Source: Campanula takesimana (taxonomy: Eukaryota; Streptophyta; Magnoliopsida; Asterales; Campanulaceae). From it: a stretch of DNA of 64,000 bases. Each line of letters opens with the position of its first letter. Position 1 is the stretch's first letter. Of this stretch, positions 1 to 9,771 are shown one piece after another. A program made the translations under genes and the position numbers. Under the pieces are notes generated by a model that was not told where the DNA came from, made no database searches, and saw nothing but the letters and a program-made list of their open reading frames with translations. The stretch lies in the NCBI GenBank assembly GCA_026119855.1, contig JAOWBW010000382.1, forward strand, positions 1,178,001 to 1,242,000, given 5' to 3'.

Positions 1-556
1 CATCATCGAAGCCACATAAGATTTTCTACTAATCGCATCGGCTACCACATTCGCCTTTCCCGGATGATAAGAAATCGTACAATCATAATCCTTCAACAAT
101 TCCATCCATCGACGCTGTCGGTTGTTCAACTCTTTCTGGGAGAAAAGGTACTTCAAACTCTTGTGATCGGTAAAAATCTCAAACTTCGCCCCATAAAGGT
201 AGTGCTTCCATTTGTGCAACGCAAAGACTATCGCCGCTAACTCCATATCATGAGTCGGGTAATTCTGTTCACTCGGGGTCAACTTCCTCGAAGCATAGGC
301 AATCACTTTCCCATCCTGCATCAACACACAACCCAAACCCTCTTTCGAAGCATCACTGTAAATCACTAGGCCATCGCTCCCATTAGGCAAAGTCAAGATC
401 GGTGCGGTAGTCAACCTCTTCTTCAATTCCTCGAAACTCTTGTCACATTTCTCAGTCCACACAAACGGAACATTCTTCCGGGTCAACTGAGTCATCGGAG
501 TAGCAATCCTCGAAAACCCTTCAATAAATCTTCTGTAATACCCGGCCAAACCAGAA
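1..556 (-). pseudogene. Element A pol, RNase H segment (fragment)
   Basis: On the minus strand this segment reads as the RT connection and RNase H of a gypsy polyprotein, with the conserved strings FTDHKSLKYLF, RRWMELLKDYD and GKANVVADAIS, and upstream ALHKWKHYLYG and ASRKLTPSEQNYPTHDMEL. There is no start codon because it belongs to the long pol frame. It is separated from the RT reading frame by a single-base frameshift near 556, where the motif expected as LAGYYRRFIEGFS leaves the RT frame. It runs off the left edge of the window. Confidence 0.85.
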
Positions 557-1318
557 AGCTTCTAATCTCAGTCACTGATTCGGGTCTCTTCCAATCCACT
601 ATAGCCTCTATCTTTGAAGGATCCACCGAAATCCCATCTTTAGAAATCACATGACCCAGAAATGACACCTTCTCGAGCCAAAATTCGCATTTACTGAACT
701 TCGCAAATAATTTCTCCCTCGCAAGAACGGATAAAACTGTCCTCAAATGTTGATCATGCTCCTCTCGAGATTTTGAATAAACAAGAATGTCGTCGATGAA
801 GACTACCACGAACGAATCAAGATACGGATGGAAAACTCGGTTCATCATATCCATAAACACGGCCGGCGCGTTAGTCAACCCAAACGGCATAACCAAGAAC
901 TCATAATGACCATAACGAGTGCGAAAAGCAGTCTTCGGAATATCCTCCGATCGAACCTTCAACTGATGGTACCCACTCCTCAAATCGAGTTTAGAGAAAA
1001 CCACGGACCCTTGAAGCTGATCAAACAAATCATCAATATGCGGAAGAGGGTATTTATTCTTCACCGTAACCTGATTCAACTTCCGGTAATCTATGCACAA
1101 TCTCAACGAACCGTCTTTCTTCCGCACGAATAAAACCGGTGCTCCCCACGGGGAAACACTAGGGCGGATAAACCCTCGATCAAGCAACTCTTGCAACTGA
1201 ACCTTTAATTCCTTCAACTTTGCGGGAGCTAACCTATAAGGTGCTTTCGAAATCGGAGCCGTACCCGGTAAAAGATCTATACAAAACTCAATCTCACGAT
1301 CGGGAGGCATATCATACT
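492..1318 (-). pseudogene. Element A pol, reverse transcriptase segment
   Basis: Reverse transcriptase of a Ty3/gypsy element. Reading on the minus strand from 1310, it starts at the conserved MPPDREIEF linker and then shows YRKLNQVTVKNKYPLP, FSKLDLRSGYHQ, the FGLTNAP block and the catalytic FIDDILVYS (a YxDD variant with both aspartates present), followed by SFLGHVIS. The reading frame is lost at both ends: a frameshift near 1315 separates it from protease and one near 556 from RNase H. In the family all of this is one polyprotein. The catalytic residues are retained although the frame is not. Confidence 0.92.
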
Positions 1319-2047
1319 CGTAGAGAAAACATCGGGAAATTCCCGAACTACCCGAACACTATCAAAACTAGGGGATTCCTTCCTAGTATCAAGAACACTA
1401 GCCAAATACCCCTCACAACCACTATGCAATAATTTTCTCGCTTTCATAAAAGAAATTAAGCGAACCTTTCTACTCAGAGGACTAGCCTCAAACACAAATT
1501 TAGGCACATCGGGAATAGAAAAAGTAACAGTTTTCCTACGGCAGTCAACGGACGCATGAAACTTGCTCAACCAATCCATACCCAAAATGACATCAAAGTC
1601 TTGGATAGGAAGAACTACCAAATCCGCACAAAGGACTCGACCACAAATAAGTACGTCACAAGCACGAAAGACTCGATCAGAAATCAAGCATTCTCCTATA
1701 GGGGTCGACACCTCTAGCACGTACGGTAAAGACTCGAATGCAGCATTTAACATGGAAGCAAAATGCACAGAAATGTATGAATGAGATGATCCTGGATCTA
1801 TTAACGCTCGCGCGCTCACATTAGACACAGAAACAATACCTCCAATAACGGATGGATCATCGGTCGCTTGTTGTTGATTCATGGCAAATATCTTTCCTTG
1901 AATTTTGGGCTTCCCAGCGGCATCCCTTTTCTGACCCTGATTATTACCAACTCCTGACCCGGATGCTTGTACTCTACCTCTCGGCAATCTTTTACAAAGT
2001 GACCCATTTGACCACAATTGGTGCACCTTCCTTGCTTCTTCCAACAA
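1277..2047 (-). pseudogene. Element A protease (retropepsin) segment
   Basis: Aspartic protease of the gag-pol polyprotein. The active-site region reads ALIDPGSSHSYIS, a DPG variant of the usual D-[ST]-G triad. The flap and C-terminal hallmark VILGMDWL follows about 80 residues later. The segment ends in EFPDVFS, the usual lead-in to RT, where a frameshift near 1315 cuts it off. Upstream it continues from the second zinc knuckle, which lies in another frame, so another frame change lies near 1980-2040. Confidence 0.88.
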
Positions 2048-2280
2048 CGGTCCTCAGAATGACCTTCCTTTTGACAATACAAACAAAGCCTCCTAATTTG
2101 GCTCCCTTGGTTCCCGGAAGTGGTACCCGGGTTCCTTGGGATCGGTTGTCCTCGGAACTGAGATTGTCCCCCAAAGTTACCTCGGTTATCGGAATGGTGT
2201 TGTGGCTTGCTTTGCCCTCCCGGCTTGCTCGGGTTAGCTACCTCGGTCTTCCTTTTATGCTCCCCAATATCTTGCTCTAT
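1879..2280 (-). pseudogene. Element A nucleocapsid with two CCHC zinc knuckles
   Basis: Two C-x2-C-x4-H-x4-C knuckles lie in one minus-strand frame between 2105 and 1985: CLYCQKEGHSEDRC and, after a short spacer, CTNCGQMGHFVKDC. They bind genomic RNA during packaging in this family. The upstream glutamine-, glycine- and asparagine-rich linker, around 2110-2280, lies in a different frame from both the gag body and the knuckles, so at least one indel separates them. Confidence 0.85.
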
Positions 2281-2933
2281 TAAGTAGGCTCAGTCCACCG
2301 CATCTTGGAATGTCACAATCCGTTGAGCAATAAGTTGAGTACGAATGGAGGTCTTCAATCCCCGAATAAATCTCATAGCCTTTTGTTCCTCGGTCCTCAC
2401 CAAATAGTCGCAATACCGGCCTAATTCTATGAACTTAGCCGAGTATTGTGCTATAGACAACACACCTTGCTCTAGGTTGAGTAGCTCGATCTCCTTTCGG
2501 TTTTGATCAACAACCGGAATGAAATGCTCCTTGAATTTGCGCACGAACAAGTCCCACGCGTACACCGTACGAGTGTCATCCCAACTAGCTTTAACACCCT
2601 TCCACCAATGCTCGGCGGCTCCCACAAGCTTGTAAGCCGCGAACCGGACCTTATCCTCATCCGAACACTCAAATACCTCATAAATCTTTTCCATAGACTC
2701 AATCCACAACTCAGCTTTCCGAACATCGGGCTCCCCATTGAATTCAACCGGTTTCAACTTCAAGAATTGCTCCAAACCATAGCGGGGTGGTGCTTGTTCT
2801 ACCCTCGGACCTTGATCATGTATGGCCTTCATGGCCGCCTCGAACATGCCTTGAAACATGGCACGTGCTCTTCCCTTGTATCATTCTGATTCTGTGCCCC
2901 ACTAGCACCTCCTCTGTTTCTTCTTCCAGACAT
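2281..2933 (-). pseudogene. Element A gag (capsid) segment
   Basis: Retrotransposon gag protein. The minus-strand reading from 2859 shows the typical block YGLEQFLKLKPVEFNGEPD, then WIESMEKIYEVF, AEHWWKGV and a C-terminal QYSAKFIELGRYC region, and ends at a stop at 2281-2283. The natural start is probably the ATG at 2933-2931 (MSGRRNRGG...), just inside the leader, but that frame differs from the gag body by one base, so a frameshift lies near 2850. Homologous gag is found in element F (22495-23474). Confidence 0.85.
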
Positions 2934-3040
2934 TGAGAACAATTACCTGCATAAAACATCAACCGTTAATCACTCCGCACACTACTACCCACCTAGGTCA
3001 TACTAATCCACCTAGACTTATACATAGAGCTAATGCCATA

Positions 3041-3052
3041 GCTCTGATACCA
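3041..3052 (-). other. Element A primer binding site
   Basis: The minus strand reads TGGTATCAGAGC two bases inside the 5' LTR end. This is the classic plant initiator Met-tRNA complementary site that primes minus-strand DNA synthesis. Confidence 0.92.
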
Positions 3053-3054
3053 AC

Positions 3055-5287
3055 TGTCGCGACCCCGGACCCCGCGGGCCCGAGACCGCGATCTGGACGT
3101 CGACTCTAAAACCAAAACTGTGAAATACCGAAGTTAAAAATTCCATTTGATACCAAAAGGTAAAGATCCAAAGTTTTACAAAACCAAGTTTGATAAAAAC
3201 CAAATACAACTATCATAAACTTCCACAAGTTTATGCTTAACAAGGTACAAATACACAAATCTTAGTGACGTCATTGTTTGGTACAACTATCCCAAAATGG
3301 TTACACATTTACATAATGTAAACCAACCTATAATAACCTTCCCCAAAAGAACGGATCCACACTCGACGTCCTCTTTCTCGTGATCAGCGAGACTAATCCT
3401 TAGCACCTGGGGGGGGGGTTAAGGAAAAACAAGATAAAAGAAAAGGGGGTGAGATAAATCTCAATAAGTTACTAATGCAACTACATGACATGCTAAGATG
3501 CAATAATCAATAAACGATAATAAATATCACATAGCACATAGCATCTATCACATAACAGATAGCAGCGGAAATAAACACCTAACAAAGGATATAGCCAAGG
3601 TTTTCCAAACCGGAACATCCAAATAAAGGATCGCTGCGCAGCTTCAATAATCAACAAATCATCATCTTCATAATAGCATGAAAGCCGAAGAGAAAACCCC
3701 GGTACCGGAACCAATAACCAATGAAATATCACAAGGGACGGGAGACATGCCACAAAGTCATGCTCCAAGTAAAGCTAAAATGCACACAAAGGAGCTAGCT
3801 CTTCTCACATCCAAGGCCAATCTGGAGGAGGGTAATAATGGGGCAAAACAATGGTCAACATCAAAATGGACTTAGCCGTGCCATCATAATGTTTCGCATC
3901 GCCCAAACACACACAAAATACCAGCTGGGCTTTCATATAAAGGCTAAGTAATAAATACTAGCTTAATTAAACAACTTAAGGTTCCAAAGTAGGGAACCAT
4001 ACCAAGAAGTCACCAAGAAAGTGAAATGAACCAACAACACACAATTAAAGTGTTCCAACAATCTTAACAATGATAACACAATTCCCATATCACGTTTGAC
4101 CACAAAGGATCCAATTAATTCGAGCACTCTACCAAATTTACTTACTCATATTGAAGAGCTTAAGGAGAGCTTTAAAATGGTAATTTATACGCCTAAAACG
4201 GAGTCCGGGTGAACACAATATAGCCCTCGAAAGATTGGACAAAAAAATGGAAACAAATGTCATAACAGAGGATGGGGTGCGCGCGCCTCCTGTGGGAGGA
4301 TGCGCGCGCCTCCTAGATCAGAAGGGAAATCAAATTTTGGAGGAGGAGAGGATGCGCGCGCCTCCTATGGGAGGGTGCGCGCGCCTCCAAGAGACAGAAG
4401 CTTTGATGTTCAAGAAGGGCCTAGGGGTGGGCGCGCCTCCTATGGGAGGGTGCGCGCGCCTCCTTGCCCGGGGAGGCAATTTCCGGCCAAAATTCTGGGT
4501 ATCCTCCATTAACAACCCCAAATCCAATACAAACCAAATCTTTACCATTTCTAACACCACCAAGATGGGAACTAAGGTATCTACACCATTTTGAGCTAAA
4601 AGAACTCCAACAACATCACCTAGGGACCTCACTCAAGGGTGATTCAAATACCACAATTTTACAAAAATGAACAAAATGCCAATCACTCCCAAATCAACTC
4701 AAGATGCAATAAATAGCATTCATAACATCAAATAAACATGGAGTAGCATTTCTAGCATAAAGTAGGGGGAAAAGCAACTTACTTGATAAATCTCAAAGTT
4801 GATGGATTTCGATTCTTTTTGGCTTCCTACGATCCTATCGACGATCTAAACATGTTTCACGTTTTAAGAAATGAATAATAATGAAAGGAAGATGGAGGAA
4901 ATGAAGAGAGAAGGAAGAGGAAGAAAAACTTACCAATACCCAAGAGAGAGAGAGAAGTTGCTGGGAGAAGAATGGAGAGAGTGAGGGAGAAGGTGAGGGA
5001 GGTGAGGGGAATAGGGAGGGAGTAGGGAAATAATTTCAAACATTTACACTTAGGCCCCCTCTCTCACACTACACACAAATACTACACTCCCAACTAACAA
5101 TTAAGACCCAACACTTCTACACTAGCACAAATGACCCAAATAAAACGCTAGGCATAAATACTATAACACATAAATTGCACACATAAATATTTAAATAAAT
5201 AATAATTTAAGTAAATAAATAAGCAAATAATTAAATAAAAATCATTTAATTACTAATAAAATAGAGCCTAGATTTCGGGTCGTGACA
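3055..5287 (-). repeat. Element A 5' LTR (about 2.23 kb)
   Basis: Bounded by TG at 3055 and CA at 5287. In the element's sense it starts TGTCACGACCC and ends GTCGCGACA directly before the Met-tRNA primer site. A TATAAATTA on the minus strand at 4181-4190 is a plausible promoter, and a triple GC-rich repeat (4277-4464) lies just upstream of it. A purine-rich GA tract occupies 4880-5020. The target duplication on this side should be AACGG (5288-5292); the partner lies outside the window. Confidence 0.88.
4277..4464. repeat. Three GC-rich hairpin repeats in the U3 of element A
   Basis: Three copies of a unit with GCGCGCGCCTCC on both sides of a TATGGGAGG-type spacer occur at about 4277-4315, 4353-4389 and 4429-4464. 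The CCTCC and GGAGG parts can pair, so each unit can form a short foldback. The surrounding LTR is AT-rich. Confidence 0.85.
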
Positions 5288-5341
5288 AACGGTGCTAAGG
5301 CTACCTCTAAGATAGGTCGGTTTCAGATTGGGGTACTTACA
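5288..5341 (-). repeat. Element B 3' LTR remnant and polypurine tract
   Basis: These 54 bp match 15801-15854, the start of B's 5' LTR, with two visible differences. In the element's sense the LTR starts TGTAAGTACCCC at 5341 and is preceded by CCGAGGGGCTC (5342-5352), a purine-rich tract suited to priming plus-strand synthesis. Element A's LTR begins at 5287, so the remainder of this LTR lies left of the window. Confidence 0.85.
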
Positions 5342-5462
5342 GAGCCCCTCGGCAACGTCGCTTCGAAGGAGAGGGGTTGTCGATAAAAATAAGCATCCCA
5401 ATCTGACGGGACGACGGCTTTAACCGATTTTAGTTGCATGGCTGGTCCTAGTAGTGTAGGAT

Positions 5463-5510
5463 TCCTACGTATCCCGTTCGCGGGGAATCAAGCCTAACGT
5501 AGTTCGGGGT
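5463..5510 (-). other. Foldback module copy 1
   Basis: CCTACGT at the left pairs with ACGTAG at the right, and an inner TCCCG-TTCG-CGGGA stem sits between them, followed by TTCGG. The same arrangement recurs in B at 10874 and several times in C and D. Confidence 0.7.
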
Positions 5511-5568
5511 GAGAGATTTAAGGCTACTCAAACCTATAGACGACCGTCGAGGTCGGGTGGGAAACTCG

Positions 5569-5959
5569 GGCATGACACTCATTTGGTCAGAGGCGAAGGT
5601 TCGGGCATGACACTCATTCGGTCAAAGGCGAAGGCATTTGGGTATGACACCAAGGGGTCAGAGGCTAAGGCATTTGGGCATGACGCTCGTTCGGTCAGAG
5701 GTGGGGACACGGGCATGACACTCAGGGGGTCAGAGGCTAAGGCATTTGGGCATGACACCAAGGGATCAGAGGCGAGACATTTGGGCATGACACCAAGGGG
5801 TCAGAGGCTAAGGCATTTGGGCATGACACCAAGGGGTCAGAGGCTAAGGAATTTTGGGCATGACACCAAGGGGTCATAGGCGAGACATTTGGGCATGACA
5901 CCAAGGGTTCAGAGGCGAGACATTTGGGCATGACACCAAGGGGTCAGAGGCGATACATT
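5569..5959. repeat. Tandem array, about 36-bp unit, about 11 copies
   Basis: The unit is built around GGGCATGACACCAAGGGGTC followed by AGAGGCTAAGGCATTT. The first copies carry CTCATTCGGTC instead of CCAAGGGGTC. Open frames of 98 and 69 residues across it are products of the periodicity and not genes. Confidence 0.9.
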
Positions 5960-5968
5960 TGGTCAACT

Positions 5969-6085
5969 TGGCTCTTATGGGAGAGGGTTGAATTGCTGGG
6001 GATATGGTCAACTTGACTCTATAGGAGAGGGTTGACTTGCTGGGGATATGGTCAACTTGACTCTATAGGAGAGGGTTGACTCACA
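5969..6085. repeat. Tandem array, about 48-bp unit, 2.5 copies
   Basis: The repeat starts at GGTCAACTTG and contains AGGAGAGGGTTGACTTGCTG. It directly follows the 36-bp array. Confidence 0.8.
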
Positions 6086-6097
6086 CGGGACAGATTT

Positions 6098-6793
6098 TTA
6101 CTGGGCTTACGTCAGGGACGGCCAATTTTTTCACACAAACAACTTAACTGGGCTTACGTCAAGGACGGCCAAATTTGGACATTTAACTGGGCTTACGTCA
6201 GGGACGGCCAAATTTTGACAAACAACTTAACTGGGCTTACGTCAAGGACGGCCAAATTTGGACATTTAACTGGACTTACGTCAGGGACGGCCAAATTTTG
6301 ACAAACAACTTAACTGGGCTTACGTCAAGGACAGCCAATGAAAAATTTTAACTGGGCTTACGTCAGGGACGGCCATGACAAATTTTTAACTGGGCTTACG
6401 TCAGGGACGACCAATTTTTGGACATTTAACTGGGCTTACGTCGGGGACGGCTAAATTTTTCACAAAGCTGGGCTTACGTCGCTGGGACTGCCGAATGTTT
6501 GATTTCACAAAGCTGGGCTTACGTCGCTGGGACTGCCGGTTTTTGGACATTTAACTGGGCTTACGTCGGGGACGGCCAATTTTTTCACAAAGATGGGCTT
6601 ACGTCGCTGGGACTGCCGAATGTTTGATTTCACAAAGCTGGGCTTACGTCGCTGGGACTGCCGGTTTTTGGACATTTAACTGGGCTTACGTCGGGGATGG
6701 CCAATTTTTTCACAAAGCTGGGCTTACGTCGCTGGGACCGCCGGATGTTTGATTTCACAAAGCTGGGCTTACGTCGCTGGGACTGCCGGTTTT
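6098..6793. repeat. Tandem array of 17 ACGT-containing units (30-50 bp)
   Basis: Seventeen occurrences of CTTACGTC, sixteen of them in GGGCTTACGTC, are followed by GGGACGGCC or GCTGGGACTGCC. The first eight read TTACGTCA (TGACGTAA on the other strand); the later ones read TTACGTCG. Spacers are A/T-rich and vary in length. The array sits between the 3' end of B and its antisense gene. Confidence 0.9.
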
Positions 6794-7159
6794 TGGTTTC
6801 GGGAACCTAAATTTTCTAGGTTCAATTCAAGTTGCATGAGCCAAGGAGGGCATTTCCAGACTCTGGGAAATCTTGTTCAAGGTGCGAGGGGCACAAGGGT
6901 AATTTCAGGCTGAGATTTTTCCTCGCCCAAACCATCCGTACGGATGTGGAGGTCATCTCTTTCTTTTTCAAAACACAGCAGCCATACGGATGGTCTCACC
7001 TATTTTTCAAAACTCAGTTGAAAGAAACGATAGGAGACAGGCGAAATTGAGAAGGAAACTCCATCAACTCGCAAATTTCCTTGCTCTAATTGTTCAAGGA
7101 TCAACCATGGCGGTCGGGCACGCGCGGGCTACCCTAGAGGGGCGGAGAAGAGGCTAGAC

Positions 7160-9771
7160 ATGGCTCGAAATTTTCGAGGCTACACTGTTAATCTTCGGGA
7201 TGAGGGAGCGGGTTTCTACAAGTCTCCCACCGTTCACTTGTGCCATGGTGACGGGGTAAGCATTCTTAAGCTCTTCCCATTCAGATTTGGGTCTTGTACG
7301 TCTTTCCTAGGCCTAGGGTTCTTGTCCATGCCATTTGAGATTTTTGCATTTCTTGACACAATTTCGTGAAATTGACCCCATTTTTGTGTCATTGGGACCA
7401 TTTGGGACGTGGGTATGTGCTCGTAGCCTCATTTGGACATGCCTAGCTATACTCCCCAAAATCAAAGTATGTTGTCCGCGGCCTATGCATAGACTACTTG
7501 TACCTTAGGCTTGACTAGTCATTTTGGCACAACTAGGTACATGCTAGCATCTTCTAGGACAAGTTGTTGTATGTTCGAGGGACGGGTATATGATTGTTGA
7601 GACCATAGTGATAATTTCTCCGAATATGACCCTTGAAAATGACTTATGCATTGTTAAAGGGGACGGGAACTTTTCTCCAAAAATGGCCCTTAAAATGACT
7701 TATGCAAATTAAAAGGGGACCGAAACCTTTCTCCTATTTGTTATTCTTTTTCCTTGTGCAATCATTACGAGCATTGGTATCTGTAAACTATGTTATTCAT
7801 ACCTTTGCTGTGTTTACCTGCAGGGCGGTGATCCCAAATCTCGAGGGTCGCCGGATGCTTGCTTCTCTTTGTGGGAAGCTATGCCTGAGTCCGTTGATGG
7901 TATCCCTGGTCCCAGGGAGTGGGTGGGACGCACAGGATTGGTGCCTTTCATCTAGGCCGTGGGCCGGTTGGTGAATACCAACAAGAGTATGGGGCTTCTC
8001 AATGCCCTTGGTGAGTACTGGTGGGATACAACCCACACTTTCCACTTGAGTTGGGGGGAGGTAACTGTGACCCCGGTTGATTTTGCTGCCATCACTGGGC
8101 TTTCCTTTGACGGACATCCAGTCATTTGGAGGGATAGAATGTCTGAGGGGGAGATCCAGGCACTCGTCGGATTCTCGGGCCCCACCAAGGGTTTGGGCAT
8201 CCTGGTTCAGAATGTTGAGAGGGTCATTCGGGCCAACATCCCAGAGTATTAGGCGGGTCGGATCACAGCTGAGCAGCTTGGGCGCTCCTACGTGTGGCTC
8301 CTCTTTGGCAACACCATTTTTGCCAATGCTGACACAACGTGCATGTTTCCCCTTCTTGGGTCACTCACCACTCCCGAGGCCATCAGGGATATTGCTTGGG
8401 GAGAAGTAGGTCTAGCCGAGCTGTACATGGAGCTTGATAAATATAGACGAAGGGCGAGCAAGTCTCTGGCTTGCTTCCAATTCGTTCTCGAGGTATCCTT
8501 TTCTTTTCTGCCTCTGTCTTATTGGTCCTTTTACCTCATCTTTTGCACTGATGGCACTTCTTATGTGTCTCCTTTCAGGCTTGGTACTACGAGGTTTTTG
8601 GTAGCTATCCGTGGAGACTGGCCGTTAACTGAGACCTGGTTTTTCCGGCCATGACCTGCTGGGTTAGGGAAGCTAGGGAGAAGAGGGGGTCCAAGGGACG
8701 TGTTTCTGTTCGTTATGCCGATGTGAAGGCAGTTTTGAGGGGTGTCATGCCAGCGGAGCTCAACCTTTTCCCTTGGTCTCGGTACGAGGGGAAGGAGGTG
8801 GGCTTTGTCCCGAGCGAGGCTCTGAGGGTGACCCGGCAGAGGAGGCTGTTGGTGGGTTTCCGAGGGGAGACCTTTTATTTAGGCGAGAGGGTGCTTTGGC
8901 AGCATTGACTGGGGCTCATGCAGAGGGTACTGGTGGACCCACCTGAGGCCATGTTTGTGGTTGATCGGGGAGAGGACTCGCATCTTGTGGGGGTAGATGC
9001 GATTGGTTTGATTACCGATGAGCCATACGGACGGTTCGTGGCCACGAGGCTGAGATCGCCACAGGTGGTGGCTTCTGGGGTGGCTCCTCTGGTGTGGCAG
9101 GACTACTCTTTTATCTATACCGATGGCCGGGTTCACATGGTAGCCGTGTCCTTTACCGAAGGGGGAGACCCTGTTGAGGACATTCCTGATGACGCGGTAT
9201 GCTTTCTTTCCCATTCTCGCGCCCATGTCCTCACCTTTCATTCTCTTTTGCTGAACTCTTCCATTTCTATGTGCAGATTGCGGGACGAGCGTTGCTGCGG
9301 CGGCCTACCTTCATGGGGCGGGCTAAAAAGTGGTTCAAAAAGTTTACAGGTCGTTCTCGCAAGGGGACTCAGAGGGAACACGGCTTCGTGCCAGGCCGGA
9401 GTTCGGTGAGCGGTGAGGAGAGGCCCCGTAAGAGGGCGTCGAGTGTTGAGCTGCCTCCTTCCTTCGTCCGCAGTCAGTCCATGAGTGCTGTGGATACTTC
9501 TTCTTCTCTCCGGGATTCTCTGCGGGCTTCCGGTACCCATGAGATCGCTCTGGATCCTTTCGCCCATCTGACCTTGGAGGGACCTGAGACCTCTTCTGTT
9601 GACCGTTCTGGTACTGCTTCCCAATCTGCCTGGCATTCCTTGCAGCCTTCCACCAGCGGGGACATGAGCTTAGCCGAATCCCTCTTCCATTTTGACCCTA
9701 GCACTTATTTCACTCAGGGGCCGGGTCTGTCCGATTTACCGCCCCCTGATTCTGACCCGGATTCTGAGTAG
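7160..9771 (+). pseudogene. Plant mobile domain (PMD) gene, four exons, four in-frame stops
   Basis: Proposed exons are 7160-7255, 7824-8492, 8579-9196 and 9277-9771. All junctions are GT-AG and phase 0, giving 626 codons from ATG (MARNFRGY) to TAG. Exon 2 carries the plant mobile domain signature: WWDTTHTFHLSWGEVTVTP followed by DFAAITGLSFDG. Exon 3 continues with WYYEVFGSYPW and VREAREKRGSKGRV, and exon 4 is a basic and then Ser/Pro-rich tail. Such domains occur in the MAIN/MAIL proteins and in plant transposons. Stops interrupt the frame at 7953 (TAG), 8250 (TAG), 8630 (TGA) and 8906 (TGA), but no indel breaks it. The gene lies antisense to its host element B. The function in the element is unknown; capture from the host is an inference. 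Confidence 0.75.

Larger units (their letters stand above)
1..5287 (-). mobile_element. Element A: Ty3/gypsy (Tekay/Del-like chromovirus), left-truncated by window
   Basis: A minus-strand LTR retrotransposon reads from its 5' LTR (3055-5287) through a Met-tRNA-type primer binding site into gag, two zinc knuckles, protease, RT and the start of RNase H. Integrase and the 3' LTR lie outside the window. The gag style, the FIDD form of the RT active site and the CCHC knuckles fit the chromovirus Tekay/Del group, although a chromodomain cannot be seen. It is inserted in the 3' LTR of element B: the bases following 5287 continue B's LTR terminus. The coding region is broken by several frameshifts and a stop, so this copy is dead. 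Confidence 0.9.

Noticed and set aside
4235..4632. Three overlapping open frames on both strands in the GC-rich part of element A's LTR
   Set aside because: They are shadows of the triple GCGCGC hairpin repeat and have no homologous protein pattern.
5579..5931. Overlapping open frames on both strands rich in repeated GHDTKGSEAK-like peptides
   Set aside because: They follow the 36-bp tandem array, which is a multiple of three; no start, domain or codon signal supports a protein.
5569..6793. Resemblance to a CRISPR array (regular repeats with spacers)
   Set aside because: Units and spacers are themselves related and vary in length, the context is a plant retroelement, and there are no cas genes.
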